Shown: positions 45,528 to 53,285 of the stretch, piece by piece
How positions within the stretch are numbered: the stretch's first letter is position 1
How the letters are laid out: the number at the start of each line of letters is the position of its first letter
Source of the DNA: Glaciihabitans sp.
GTDB lineage: Bacteria > Actinomycetota > Actinomycetes > Actinomycetales > Microbacteriaceae
Direction of reading: 5' to 3'
NCBI GenBank assembly: GCA_025465535.1
Contig: JAODMY010000012.1
Location: 1-53,285, forward strand
Length of the DNA stretch: 53,285 nucleotides
The notes under the pieces: generated by a model
Database searches by the model: none
Told to the model about the DNA's origin: nothing
What the model saw: the letters and a program-made list of their open reading frames with translations, nothing else
Translations under genes and position numbers: made by a program

Positions 45528-46490
45528 CTACAGTTCTTGGGCGAAGTTGCCCTCGAGGCGAGCGAAGACACGCTGTGCGACCCAGACCAGTACCGCGCTG
45601 ACGACCAGCACCACTACCAGGCGAAGGTCGAGGTCCGGCGGCCAGTAGGTGTGCTGCACAACCCTCGTCGGCCCTGACCCCGTTACGAAAGGCAGGCTGC
45701 CTGCACGCCACAGCGCGTGTTGGAAGGAGAGCACAGAGATGGTCACGGGGTTCCAGAGATAGATCTGCTCGAGCCAATCGCCCTTCAGCGCGGTGTGCAC
45801 CGAAGTGAAGGAGTAGACGATCGGCGACGCCCAGAACAAAACGAGCAGCCCGACGTCGATGAGATGCTTGATGTCGCGCAGGTATACGTTGACCGCGGAG
45901 AGCATCATCCCGATCGCGAAGCTGAAGAACAGCAGGGCGATGAACGCAATGGGAAGGGCCCAGAGCTCGGGGCCGAAGAACGGTGGACCCGCCGTAACGA
46001 AGATCGCGACGACGAGGATGCCGAGCTGGATGGCGAAGTTGACGAGCGCAGCGCCCGTTGCCGCGAGAGGGAACAGCTCCCGCGGAATGTAGACCTTCTT
46101 GACCAGTCCCGCGTTGTTGACAATGGATGCCGTAGAGGTTTGCACGATCTCGTTGAACATGGTCCAGACCGTGAGCCCGGCGAAGACGAAGACGGCGTAG
46201 TTGGGGACCACCCTTTGTGCGCCGAGGAAGGTGCCGACGGCCACGTAGTAGATGAGCAGCTGCGTCAGCGGGCGGATCAGCGTCCAAATGAACCCGAGGC
46301 TGCTGTCTTTGTAGCGGGACTTCAGCTCGCGACGAACCAGGAGGTCGAGAAGCTCCCGATAGCGCCAGAGAGCTTTCACGCTGTAGACGGTGCCAGCCCA
46401 GAACTCGCGTGGCGGTGCTGCGGTTACGAGTTCGTCAGTAAGGCCAGCGCCCCCGCGATATGTCGACCCGTCCTTCTGGACCGCTGTCAC
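45528..46490 (-). CDS. wzm: Polysaccharide ABC exporter permease (Wzm/ABC-2)
   Basis: 320 residues with six membrane helices, of ABC-2 type. The N-terminal RYRELLDLLVRRELKSRYKDSSLGFIWTLIRPL is the signature of O-antigen and teichoic acid exporter permeases. Start GTG 46490 has GGAG seven bases upstream. Its partner ATPase is divergent across a 124-bp gap, not in the same operon. It would move a lipid-linked glycan across the membrane. Confidence 0.92.
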   Translation of the reverse strand: MTAVQKDGSTYRGGAGLTDELVTAAPPREFWAGTVYSVKALWRYRELLDLLVRRELKSRYKDSSLGFIWTLIRPLTQLLIYYVAVGTFLGAQRVVPNYAVFVFAGLTVWTMFNEIVQTSTASIVNNAGLVKKVYIPRELFPLAATGAALVNFAIQLGILVVAIFVTAGPPFFGPELWALPIAFIALLFFSFAIGMMLSAVNVYLRDIKHLIDVGLLVLFWASPIVYSFTSVHTALKGDWLEQIYLWNPVTISVLSFQHALWRAGSLPFVTGSGPTRVVQHTYWPPDLDLRLVVVLVVSAVLVWVAQRVFARLEGNFAQEL

Positions 46491-46614
46491 GATCGCTCCA
46501 TTCCTCGGTTGTCGTCTTCATTTCCGAGCAATGCGACGACCACCCATGATAACTAATCTAAAATGAACAGGCTCGACCGAGCAGCGCGTAATACTCAAGG
46601 AGCCCGTCCTCGCC

Positions 46615-47826
46615 GTGACATCTTCCAACACAGTGATAAGCGTGGAGGACGTCTCCAAGCGGTTCGTGATCCGCAAAGAGAAGTCGCTCAAGGAGCGCGT
46701 CGTCAATTTCGGGCGCTCCAATCGCCACAAGGAAGATTTCTGGGCGCTTCGGGACGTCTCATTCGAGGTCAATGCAGGGACCACCATCGGCCTCATCGGC
46801 GCGAACGGATCGGGCAAGAGCACCCTCCTGAAGACCATCGGCGGAATCATCCAGCCGACGAGTGGCGTCGTGCGCCGCCGCGGCAGGCTCGCCGCGCTGC
46901 TTGAGCTCGGCGCGGGATTCCACCCGGATCTCACCGGTCGGGAGAATGTCTACCTGAATGCCGCGATTCTCGGCCTCACCCGCAAAGAGACCGACGCACA
47001 GTTCGACTCGATCGTCGACTTCTCCGGCATAGAGCAGTTCATCGACACCCAGGTGAAGTTCTACTCCTCCGGCATGTACGTACGACTGGCGTTCGCGGTC
47101 GCGATCCACGTCGACCCAGAGGTCCTCCTCGTCGACGAGGTGCTGGCGGTGGGCGATGAGCCCTTCCAGCGCAAGTGCATGGACAGGATCCGCGCGTTCC
47201 AGGCCGACGGGCGAACGATCGTCCTGGTCTCGCACTCGCTCGACACGGTCGGCGACATCTGCGATCGCGGAATCGTGTTGAGCCACGGCGTCGTGCAGTT
47301 CGACGGAGACACGCCAACGGCGTTGCGAATTCTCCGCGAAGGATTCGAGGCTGAGGGCCCGGACGGTTCACCCGAATCGCTCCGTGCGCTCGCCCAGATC
47401 ACGGACACGGCCCTCGTCAACCCGAGCACGGGGGAGAAGACCAAGCTGATCCGCTCGGGCGACTCGCTGCGTTTCGACATCACGGTCGAGACCGGCCGCC
47501 CGATCGAGGAGTGGGTCGTCGGCATGGGCATCGACACGCCTCTCGGCCACGCCGTTTTCGGCACGAACACGATACGGCTCGGCATCACGGCCGAGCCATT
47601 CACGGGAACGAAGACGATCTCATTCTCGCTTCCGAACGTGCAGCTCGGCACCGGGGCCTATTTCATCCATGCCTCTTTCGGCACCCTTCAGGGTGGCGAG
47701 TTCCACCGCATTCCCCAGGCCGCGACTATCGAGGTGCAGGACAGCACCAATAACGTCGGGCAGGTGTCGATCGATGCAACGGTCGAGGCCGCCCTGACGC
47801 CGCGCCGCGCCGCCCGCAGCAGGTAG
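46615..47826 (+). CDS. wzt: Polysaccharide ABC exporter ATPase (Wzt) with C-terminal domain
   Basis: 403 residues. Walker A GANGSGKSTLLK (about 62-73), signature YSSGMYVRLAFA (about 150), Walker B VLLVDEVLAVGD (about 170). The C-terminal 140 residues (TKLIRSGDSLRFDITVE, GTGAYFIHASFGTL) are a Wzt-C-type beta domain that recognises the end of the exported chain. Start GTG 46615 follows AAGGAG. The divergent gap has the AT-rich ATAACTAATCTAAAATG (46549-46565), a likely promoter region. Confidence 0.92.
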   Translation: MTSSNTVISVEDVSKRFVIRKEKSLKERVVNFGRSNRHKEDFWALRDVSFEVNAGTTIGLIGANGSGKSTLLKTIGGIIQPTSGVVRRRGRLAALLELGAGFHPDLTGRENVYLNAAILGLTRKETDAQFDSIVDFSGIEQFIDTQVKFYSSGMYVRLAFAVAIHVDPEVLLVDEVLAVGDEPFQRKCMDRIRAFQADGRTIVLVSHSLDTVGDICDRGIVLSHGVVQFDGDTPTALRILREGFEAEGPDGSPESLRALAQITDTALVNPSTGEKTKLIRSGDSLRFDITVETGRPIEEWVVGMGIDTPLGHAVFGTNTIRLGITAEPFTGTKTISFSLPNVQLGTGAYFIHASFGTLQGGEFHRIPQAATIEVQDSTNNVGQVSIDATVEAALTPRRAARSR

Positions 47827-47850
47827 CAGGGTCTCGCCTGGACTACCGGC

Positions 47851-49140
47851 TCAGGCTAGTTCTCCACCGGTCCCCAGCGGCTGCCGCCACTTGAGGTGCT
47901 GTGCCACCTTGACCGAACAGATCACGATCGTCAACCAACCCCACTCGATCAGGACGCCGCTCTCCATTACGGAGGTCGCCAATAGCGCGAGGAGGACGAG
48001 GGCGGGCCAGACAAAGATCCGGCTTCGCTTGCCCGTCGCCAGGATCCACGCGCGAATGATCGCGAGCGCGGCGAAGACGAGAAAAGCGAACAGCCCGATG
48101 AGCCCGAGTTGGAACCACACGTCGAAGTACGCGTTCAGCGCCGACGCGTGATCGATCGACGGGTCGATTGCGTCGAAGGGCGGAATGTCGGTCGGCCAGG
48201 AGCCGACCCATCCCCAGCCCTGGAGCGTGTGCACCTGGATGAACGGGAACAACTGGTTCCACAGGTCCAGCCGGTAGTTCAGCACGCCCGTCGCGCCGAT
48301 CAGCGAGAGCAGCATGTCCCGCGCGAGGAAGGCAAGGCCGAGCGCAATTAGTGCGGCCACTCCGAGCCCCCAGAGCCAGTACGGACGCACCCTGGCCGGC
48401 ACTCGACGCAGCGCGAGGAGACCCAGGGATGCGACACCGACGATCGCGAGCACGCCGATGTTGACGGGCGACTGGCTGAGCACGATTGCGGCTGCGGCGA
48501 ACACGAGCGAGGTGATGCCCAACGTTCGCCTTATCGATCGCGTCAGGACCTCGGTTCCGAATGTGATCAGCGCCAGAAGCGCGACGAGTCCGAGGTCGTT
48601 TCGCGTTCCCATCACGCCCTCGATCGGACCACCGGCGGCGAGACTCCCCGTAATGCCGAGGTAGCGGAACGACGTGTCGAGCAACAACCCGACCAGGATC
48701 TCAATTCCGAGCGAGACGGCGATGACAGCCCGAAGTACGTCGCCCACCGTGCGGACGATCTGGATGAAGTCCCGCGCGAGCGCGACGTAGACGCCCAGCG
48801 CCGCGAAGGCGAGCTGGTAGACGATTCCGCCGAGCGAGGCCCACTGGTACTGGCTGAAGAAGATGGAGATCGCCGACCAGCCGATGAAGACGGCGAGCGA
48901 AATGGGGAGGAAGCCGCGCCACTCGAGGATGTCGCGCTGGCCGATGAGGGAGAGCGCGGCGAAGATGACGAGCGCAACGAGGATGGCGATGAGCCCGGCG
49001 AATCCGATCAGGTGCTTCAGAAGGAAAGAGAAGAACGCTGTCCCGACGATCGCCGTCGCCAGCGCGGCTGAAAATCGTGGCGAGCCGAAGTATTCGAGGA
49101 TCGCGGACGTCCGGGTGACCGCAGGCTTACGTTCACCCAT
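47851..49140 (-). CDS. O-antigen ligase-like membrane protein, paralogue 1
   Basis: 429 residues, about 11-12 membrane helices. The Wzy_C-type periplasmic loop contains YRLDLWNQLFPFIQVHTLQGWGWVGSW and a following His (IDHASALNAYFD), matching the catalytic region of WaaL/Wzy-like enzymes. In Gram-positives such proteins join glycans to wall or lipid acceptors, or polymerise repeats. It starts 24 bp behind the second ligase-like gene, so one transcript is likely. It is convergent with wzt. Confidence 0.88.
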   Translation of the reverse strand: MGERKPAVTRTSAILEYFGSPRFSAALATAIVGTAFFSFLLKHLIGFAGLIAILVALVIFAALSLIGQRDILEWRGFLPISLAVFIGWSAISIFFSQYQWASLGGIVYQLAFAALGVYVALARDFIQIVRTVGDVLRAVIAVSLGIEILVGLLLDTSFRYLGITGSLAAGGPIEGVMGTRNDLGLVALLALITFGTEVLTRSIRRTLGITSLVFAAAAIVLSQSPVNIGVLAIVGVASLGLLALRRVPARVRPYWLWGLGVAALIALGLAFLARDMLLSLIGATGVLNYRLDLWNQLFPFIQVHTLQGWGWVGSWPTDIPPFDAIDPSIDHASALNAYFDVWFQLGLIGLFAFLVFAALAIIRAWILATGKRSRIFVWPALVLLALLATSVMESGVLIEWGWLTIVICSVKVAQHLKWRQPLGTGGELA

Positions 49141-49164
49141 GACGCCGTCCCGACGCGGACATTC

Positions 49165-50463
49165 TCATAAGGCGGCGGGTTCCATCAGGTCTCGTTTGCT
49201 CCGGATGGCGAACAGGCACAGCAGCAACATCCCGTATTCAATCAGCAGCCTCGACTCGGCGAAGCTCTGCACGAGGAGAGCCACGAGAACCAGCACGGGC
49301 AGGAGTGTGAGCGCGGAGTACGGCCCGCGTCCGCTCGCTGCGAATCCGCCGCGCTCGACGGCGAGGATCCAGACGCGCAGGAGCGTGCTCACTACGAGCG
49401 CGCCGAACACGACGAGCCCGACGATTCCGAGCTGGAGCCAGACATCAAGCCAGGCTTCGTGGGCCTGCGAGTACTGGACGCCGCCGATGTTGAAATGCTT
49501 GTTGTTGAACGGGCTGACGAACGGAGGCCAGTAGCTCACCCAGCCCCAGCCGACCACCGGTCGCTGGCTGGCGAGTTGGATGACCTGAGTCCAGATTCCG
49601 GTGCGCCCGGTGAGCGTGCTGCTCCTGTCGAGGAGTTCGAGTAAGCGTGTCCGGAAGAGCAACGCGCCGACGACACCGAGGACCACGACGACAAGGCTGA
49701 CGAGGTAGACCATCACGCGTCCGACGCCCGTCCGAGCGTGCCGCACCAGCAGGAGCACGACCGTCGCAACGACGACACCCACGATCGCGATGGTCACGGT
49801 TCCGGACCTGGTCAGCGCGATGCAGGCCGCTGCAATCACCAACCAGAAAATACCCCACCGCGGGCGAGTCGACCGCGAAGCCAATTGGATGGAGAAGACG
49901 ATGAGGCCGAGGAGTCCGAGAAATCCGAGCAGGTCCGAATTGCCGACGATCCCCTGGATGAGGCCGCCGGTCAACAGGTGATCACGAGACCAGTCGAACG
50001 CGGCGGGAATCTTCCCGGTGTAGTCGGTCCACCACGGCACGATCGGATGGCGAACGAAAACCGAGACGACGAGTTCGAACAGGAGCGACAAGGCGAGGAT
50101 GGCGCGAAGCGCGGTGCCGAACGCCCAGAGCAGTTCCTCGGCCGTGAAGGCGATCGCGAGCGAGGCGGAGATCGTCACGGTCACGAGCGTCGCGAAGGCG
50201 CCGATGGCGGTCCAGCCCGGATAGTCCGACCAGAAGATCGAAATCACGACCAACACGAGGAACGCGATCATCGGGTAGGGCAGCCGGTTGAAGCGCCAGT
50301 CGCGGCGCGACTTCACCAGGAAGACGATGCCTACGGCCGTGAGGATGAGCGCGACGGCGCCCCAGCCGTACCAGGTAATCGAGTACCGAAGAGCGTCACC
50401 CGCGAGGATGCCGAAGAAGGCAGTGACCGCGAACCCGCGACGAAAGATCCGGTTCTCGGTCAT
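49165..50463 (-). CDS. O-antigen ligase-like membrane protein, paralogue 2
   Basis: 432 residues with the same plan as its neighbour: LTGRTGIWTQVIQLASQRPVVGWGWVSYW, then AHEAWLDVWLQLGIVGLV with the conserved His. ATG 50463 begins MTENRIFRRGFAV; an in-frame TTG at 50484 would add seven residues, and neither has a strong ribosome site. Tandem divergence of ligases suggests one polymerises and one transfers, but this is inference. Confidence 0.87.
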   Translation of the reverse strand: MTENRIFRRGFAVTAFFGILAGDALRYSITWYGWGAVALILTAVGIVFLVKSRRDWRFNRLPYPMIAFLVLVVISIFWSDYPGWTAIGAFATLVTVTISASLAIAFTAEELLWAFGTALRAILALSLLFELVVSVFVRHPIVPWWTDYTGKIPAAFDWSRDHLLTGGLIQGIVGNSDLLGFLGLLGLIVFSIQLASRSTRPRWGIFWLVIAAACIALTRSGTVTIAIVGVVVATVVLLLVRHARTGVGRVMVYLVSLVVVVLGVVGALLFRTRLLELLDRSSTLTGRTGIWTQVIQLASQRPVVGWGWVSYWPPFVSPFNNKHFNIGGVQYSQAHEAWLDVWLQLGIVGLVVFGALVVSTLLRVWILAVERGGFAASGRGPYSALTLLPVLVLVALLVQSFAESRLLIEYGMLLLCLFAIRSKRDLMEPAAL

Positions 50464-50517
50464 GACTCCGAGGGTATCGGACAAGCAGGTGAGAAAACGG
50501 AGGGCCAGGTGACCGAA

Positions 50518-51699
50518 CTAGACGAATGCCGCCTTGCCGGTGATGGCGCGCCCGACGATGAGCGTGTTCATCTCGCGAGTGCCCTCGTAGCTGTAGATCG
50601 CCTCGGCATCCGCGAAGAACTTGATGACGCCGTAGTCCATGACGATCCCGTTGCCGCCGAAGAGTTCGCGGCACCAGGCGACGGTCTCACGCATCCGCGA
50701 GGTCGTGAACTCCTTAGCCAGCGCGGAGTGCTCGTCGCGCTGCAGCCCCTCGTCGAGCATGTCGGAGACGCGGGTGACCAGCCCGATCGATGAGGTGATG
50801 TTGCCGAGGCTCTTCGCGAGGAGCTCCTGGATGAGCTGGTGGCTTCCGATCGGCTCACCGAACTGGATGCGCTCACCGGCATATTTCACGGCGGCGTCGT
50901 ATGCGCCGACCGCGTTGCCGACCGCGGCCCAGGCGACCTCGGCGCGGGTCAGCCGCAGCACCGCGGCGGTCTCGCGGAACGACTGCGACTTCTGCAGGCG
51001 GTTGGCCTCGGGAACGACGACATCAGTGAGCACGATGTCGGCGTTCTGCACGATTCGCAGCGCCTGCTTGCCTTCGATGCGCTTCGCGGAATATCCCGGG
51101 GTCGAGGTCGGCACGATGAAGCCCTTGACCTGGTTGTCGGCCTCATCCCGAGCCCAGATGATGGTGACGTCGCTGATCGAGCCGTTGCCGATCCAGCGCT
51201 TGGCTCCGTTGATGATCCAGTTATCCCCGTCGCGCTTCGCCACCGTGCGCAGACCCTGCGCGGTGTCGGAACCGGACAGCGGCTCGGTGAGCCCGAACGC
51301 ACCGAGCAGCTCGCCGCTGGCGAACCTCGGCAGCCACTCTGCACGCTGCTCGTCGGAACCGGCAACGGCGATCGATCCCATCACGAGACCGTTCTGCATG
51401 CCGACGAGAGTCGCGACACTGGCGTCGACCCTGGCTAGCTCGAGCGCGATCCAGCCGCGGAACTTCGCGGAGTTCGGGAACTTCTGGGTCTCGACCCACG
51501 GCTGGCCGAACAGTCCGAGATCGGCGAGCCCCTGGAAGATCGACCGCGGGAAGAATTCCGCCCGCTCCCACAGTCCGTTAGCGATTGGCCGGACCTCCTT
51601 CTCGAGGAACGCGCGCACCTCGAGGATCAGGTCCTTCTCCTGGTCGGTCAAAGAGTTCTCGTAACCGTAGAAGTCGCTGGACAGTGGCTCGAATGACAT
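50518..51699 (-). CDS. Acyl-CoA dehydrogenase (glutaryl-CoA dehydrogenase-like)
   Basis: 393 residues. FAD-binding FGLTEPLSGSDTAQGLRTVA and WIINGAKRWIGNGSISDV are conserved; the catalytic Glu lies in IYSYEGTREMNTLIVGRAITG, as in glutaryl-CoA and isovaleryl-like enzymes. The Arg that binds a glutaryl carboxylate cannot be confirmed by eye. It would feed electrons from an acyl-CoA to ETF. Monocistronic, divergent from manA. Confidence 0.92.
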   Translation of the reverse strand: MSFEPLSSDFYGYENSLTDQEKDLILEVRAFLEKEVRPIANGLWERAEFFPRSIFQGLADLGLFGQPWVETQKFPNSAKFRGWIALELARVDASVATLVGMQNGLVMGSIAVAGSDEQRAEWLPRFASGELLGAFGLTEPLSGSDTAQGLRTVAKRDGDNWIINGAKRWIGNGSISDVTIIWARDEADNQVKGFIVPTSTPGYSAKRIEGKQALRIVQNADIVLTDVVVPEANRLQKSQSFRETAAVLRLTRAEVAWAAVGNAVGAYDAAVKYAGERIQFGEPIGSHQLIQELLAKSLGNITSSIGLVTRVSDMLDEGLQRDEHSALAKEFTTSRMRETVAWCRELFGGNGIVMDYGVIKFFADAEAIYSYEGTREMNTLIVGRAITGKAAFV

Positions 51700-51808
51700 T
51701 TAGTGCTCCGTCGCTTGGGGAAATCCTCTTTGCGAGCGTAGGTCGATGTGCGGAGACGTCTAAAGCGATTGGTACTTTGGTCTAATTCAGCAACGAGGAG
51801 AGCACCGG

Positions 51809-52945
51809 ATGTTTGTGGGCATTGCCAATACCCCTCGCGACTACGCGTGGGGCTCCCGCGACGACATCGCGCAGTTGCTTGGACGCAAGCCGTCCGGCGG
51901 CCCGGAGGCCGAGTACTGGCTCGGCACGCATCCGGGATCGCCTTCCAGGCTTGAGACGGGCGGAACGCTTTCCGACCTCACCACGCTGCCGTTCCTGTTG
52001 AAGGTCCTGGCGGCGGATGCGCCGCTGTCCCTGCAGGCGCACCCGAACCTCGAACAGGCGCGCGCGGGCTTCGATCGTGAGAGTGCGCTCGGCATCCCGC
52101 TCGATTCGCCGACGCGCAATTACAAGGATGCGCTGCACAAGCCCGAGCTCGTCTACGCGCTGAGCGACGAGTATCACGCGCTGTGCGGATTCCGGTCGGT
52201 CGCGGCGACCCGCGAGCTGCTGGCGACGCTCGGGCCGGATCCGCTGGTGGCGGGCCTGCTCGACCGACTCGTTGATGATTCGTCGTTGCGGAGCGTGTTC
52301 GAGTGGCTGATCACTCGCGGCGACGGGGTCGACGAACTGGTGGCGCGCGTGGTCGAGCTTGCGGCATCCGCGACGGGTTCTTCGCCGGCGCCTCTCGAGT
52401 TCGTGACGGTCGGAGACCTTGCGGCCGCCTACCCCGGCGATCCTGGCATCGTGATCGCCCTGCTGCTGAATCGGGTCGTGCTGCGGCGAGGGCAGGTGCT
52501 CTATCTGCCGGCCGGCAACATCCACGCCTACCTCAAGGGACTCGGGATCGAGCTCATGGCGGCGTCCGACAACGTGCTGCGCGGTGGGCTGACGCCCAAG
52601 TACGTCGACGTGCCGGAGCTGGTCGGCGTGCTCGATTTCCGGCCGCTTCCAGTGCCGATCCTCGAGCCGATCCGGCCCTCCGCCGGAATCGAGATCTTCC
52701 GCCCGGATGTCCCCGACTTCGAGCTTGTCGTCGTCGAGCCCGCAGGTGGATCTGCGGTGTTCACGCCAACGGCCGACTCGATCGCGCTGTGCACGGCGGG
52801 GGAACTCACGCTCTCTGGCGCGACCGGATCGCGGTCGATCCCGCGCGGCGCATCCGTGTACGTGACGGCCGACGAGGGCGAGCTGACCTTCGCGGGAACC
52901 GGCACGATCTTCCTGGCGACGTCGGAGTTGACCGGCCCGCGCTAG
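51809..52945 (+). CDS. manA: Mannose-6-phosphate isomerase, class I
   Basis: A 378-residue Zn enzyme interconverting fructose 6-phosphate and mannose 6-phosphate. Zn ligands are visible: Gln and His in SLQAHPN, Glu in LHKPELVYAL, His in AGNIHAYLKG. NTPRDYAWGS begins the cupin core, and RGGLTPKYVDVPEL is the active-site loop. It supplies mannose for glycans, consistent with the polysaccharide genes upstream. An AACGAGGAGAG site precedes the ATG. Confidence 0.95.
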   Translation: MFVGIANTPRDYAWGSRDDIAQLLGRKPSGGPEAEYWLGTHPGSPSRLETGGTLSDLTTLPFLLKVLAADAPLSLQAHPNLEQARAGFDRESALGIPLDSPTRNYKDALHKPELVYALSDEYHALCGFRSVAATRELLATLGPDPLVAGLLDRLVDDSSLRSVFEWLITRGDGVDELVARVVELAASATGSSPAPLEFVTVGDLAAAYPGDPGIVIALLLNRVVLRRGQVLYLPAGNIHAYLKGLGIELMAASDNVLRGGLTPKYVDVPELVGVLDFRPLPVPILEPIRPSAGIEIFRPDVPDFELVVVEPAGGSAVFTPTADSIALCTAGELTLSGATGSRSIPRGASVYVTADEGELTFAGTGTIFLATSELTGPR

Positions 52946-52976
52946 CCCGCCGCCACCGCTGTTCCCCGTTCCGCCC

Positions 52977-53048
52977 AACTGCTGTCTCCTCCTCGTCGTC
53001 CCCTTCTTCCTCTTCTTCCTCTTCCTCTTCCTGGTTTCTTCTTCCTCT
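52977..53048 (+). repeat. Polypyrimidine tract behind manA
   Basis: About 70 bp made almost wholly of C and T (CTTCTTCCTCTTCTTCCTC-type), followed by GGGGGG. The minus strand is an A/G run. No coding role is likely. Such tracts may form triplex or unusual DNA. Confidence 0.7.
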
Positions 53049-53075
53049 GGGGGGAGTGTGTGTTCTCGTTCCTCA

Positions 53076-53158
53076 CTCAAAACGAAGGAGTCTCGGGCCG
53101 AAACGAGCCCCAACGCCTCGTTGGCGCCCCAAAACGGCTACATCTCCTTCGTTTTGAG
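53076..53158. repeat. AAAACGAAGGAG inverted repeat, copy 2
   Basis: CTCAAAACGAAGGAG (53076-53090) and CTCCTTCGTTTTGAG (53144-53158) are perfect 15-bp arms with a 53-bp loop, in which CCAACG-CCT-CGTTGG forms an inner stem (about 53110-53124). It shares a 12-bp arm with the element at 12086, while the loops are unrelated. Confidence 0.8.
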
Positions 53159-53178
53159 CAATGGGACGGCTCGGCAGT

Positions 53179-53270
53179 GGCACACTCCGCAGCGGCACAC
53201 TCGGCAGCGGCAGCAGCAGCAGCGGCAGCGGCGGCAGCGGCAGCGGCAGCGGCAGCGGCAGCGGCAGCGG
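53179..53270 (+). repeat. 15-bp units passing into GGCAGC microsatellite
   Basis: GGCACACTCCGCAGC, GGCACACTCGGCAGC, GGCAGCAGCAGCAGC and GGCAGCGGCGGCAGC follow each other, then plain GGCAGC repeats to about 53270 and GGCCGGC-rich DNA to the window end. The minus strand is open and could be an Ala- or Pro/Leu-rich protein end, but nothing allows a call. The window stops here. Confidence 0.65.
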
Positions 53271-53285
53271 CCGGCGGCCGGCGCG

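Noticed and set aside
51782-53113. Minus-strand open frame with Glu/Lys/Arg runs behind manA
   Set aside because: The charged runs come from the polypyrimidine tract, and the rest is antisense to manA.
53179-53270. CRISPR or coding repeat domain
   Set aside because: Simple microsatellite without spacers; no supported reading frame within the window.

Overview
The window is high-GC, compact bacterial chromosome from an actinomycete, most likely of the family Microbacteriaceae. The signs are the GC-rich third codon positions, many GTG starts, short ATGA/GTGA overlaps, an actinobacterial class II fructose bisphosphatase, a Gram-positive Tad pilus locus, a mycothiol-type maleylpyruvate isomerase-like protein and a septum-formation-type membrane protein. 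I see no phage, plasmid, insertion sequence, tRNA, rRNA or CRISPR.

Layout. 1-1886: the end of an AlkD-like DNA glycosylase, a relic of an alpha/beta hydrolase beside a 15-bp tandem repeat, and an AEC-type transporter. 1887-9736: a complete Tad/Flp pilus locus (flp, tadE, tadG, cpaB, tadZ, tadA, tadB, tadC leftward; prepilin peptidase divergent), followed by a leftward LuxR-type response regulator and membrane histidine kinase (9746-11895). 12184-18939: housekeeping genes, namely exonuclease III, pyrE, a Pro-rich septum-formation-like membrane protein, a HAD phosphatase with an orphan DNA methyltransferase, a TrmH-type RNA methyltransferase and a DUF4862-like protein. 18967-22018: an operon of a TetR regulator, an ABC ATPase-like protein with no ATPase motifs, and a YhgE/Pip membrane protein. 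22156-34000: purA, small stress and resistance genes (maleylpyruvate isomerase-like, GNAT, chorismate mutase, PadR plus an MFS pump, SDR, Ohr, two aldo/keto reductases) and purL. 34075-39360: a carbohydrate ABC importer whose last permease overlaps a GMC flavoprotein gene. 39670-40527: a short class II fructose bisphosphatase. 40620-50463: a cell-surface and polysaccharide region (secreted DUF4214-repeat protein, small unknown protein, two paralogous glycosyltransferases, Wzm/Wzt exporter, two O-antigen-ligase-like proteins). 50518-52945: acyl-CoA dehydrogenase and manA.

How genes work together. The pilus genes form one tightly coupled transcript. The prepilin peptidase and a two-component pair abut them, so synthesis, processing and signalling of the pilus may form one unit. 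Glycosyltransferases, exporter and ligases could make, export and attach a surface glycan, with ManA supplying mannose 6-phosphate. The ABC importer and GMC enzyme probably take up and oxidise a sugar or sugar derivative under a repressor reading CGAAA/TTTCG half-sites.

The least explained content is intergenic. At least four families of short structured repeats recur at gene ends: the AAAACGAAGGAG inverted repeat, the TTCCTGATCAGGAA palindrome, the GCTGACAGT hairpin repeat, and a 64-bp unit whose hairpin is kept while its sequence changes. I found no clear new defence system; the best candidates for something undescribed are these repeats, the motif-less ABC-like protein paired with YhgE/Pip, and the duplicated glycosyltransferases with an unassigned shared N-terminal domain.
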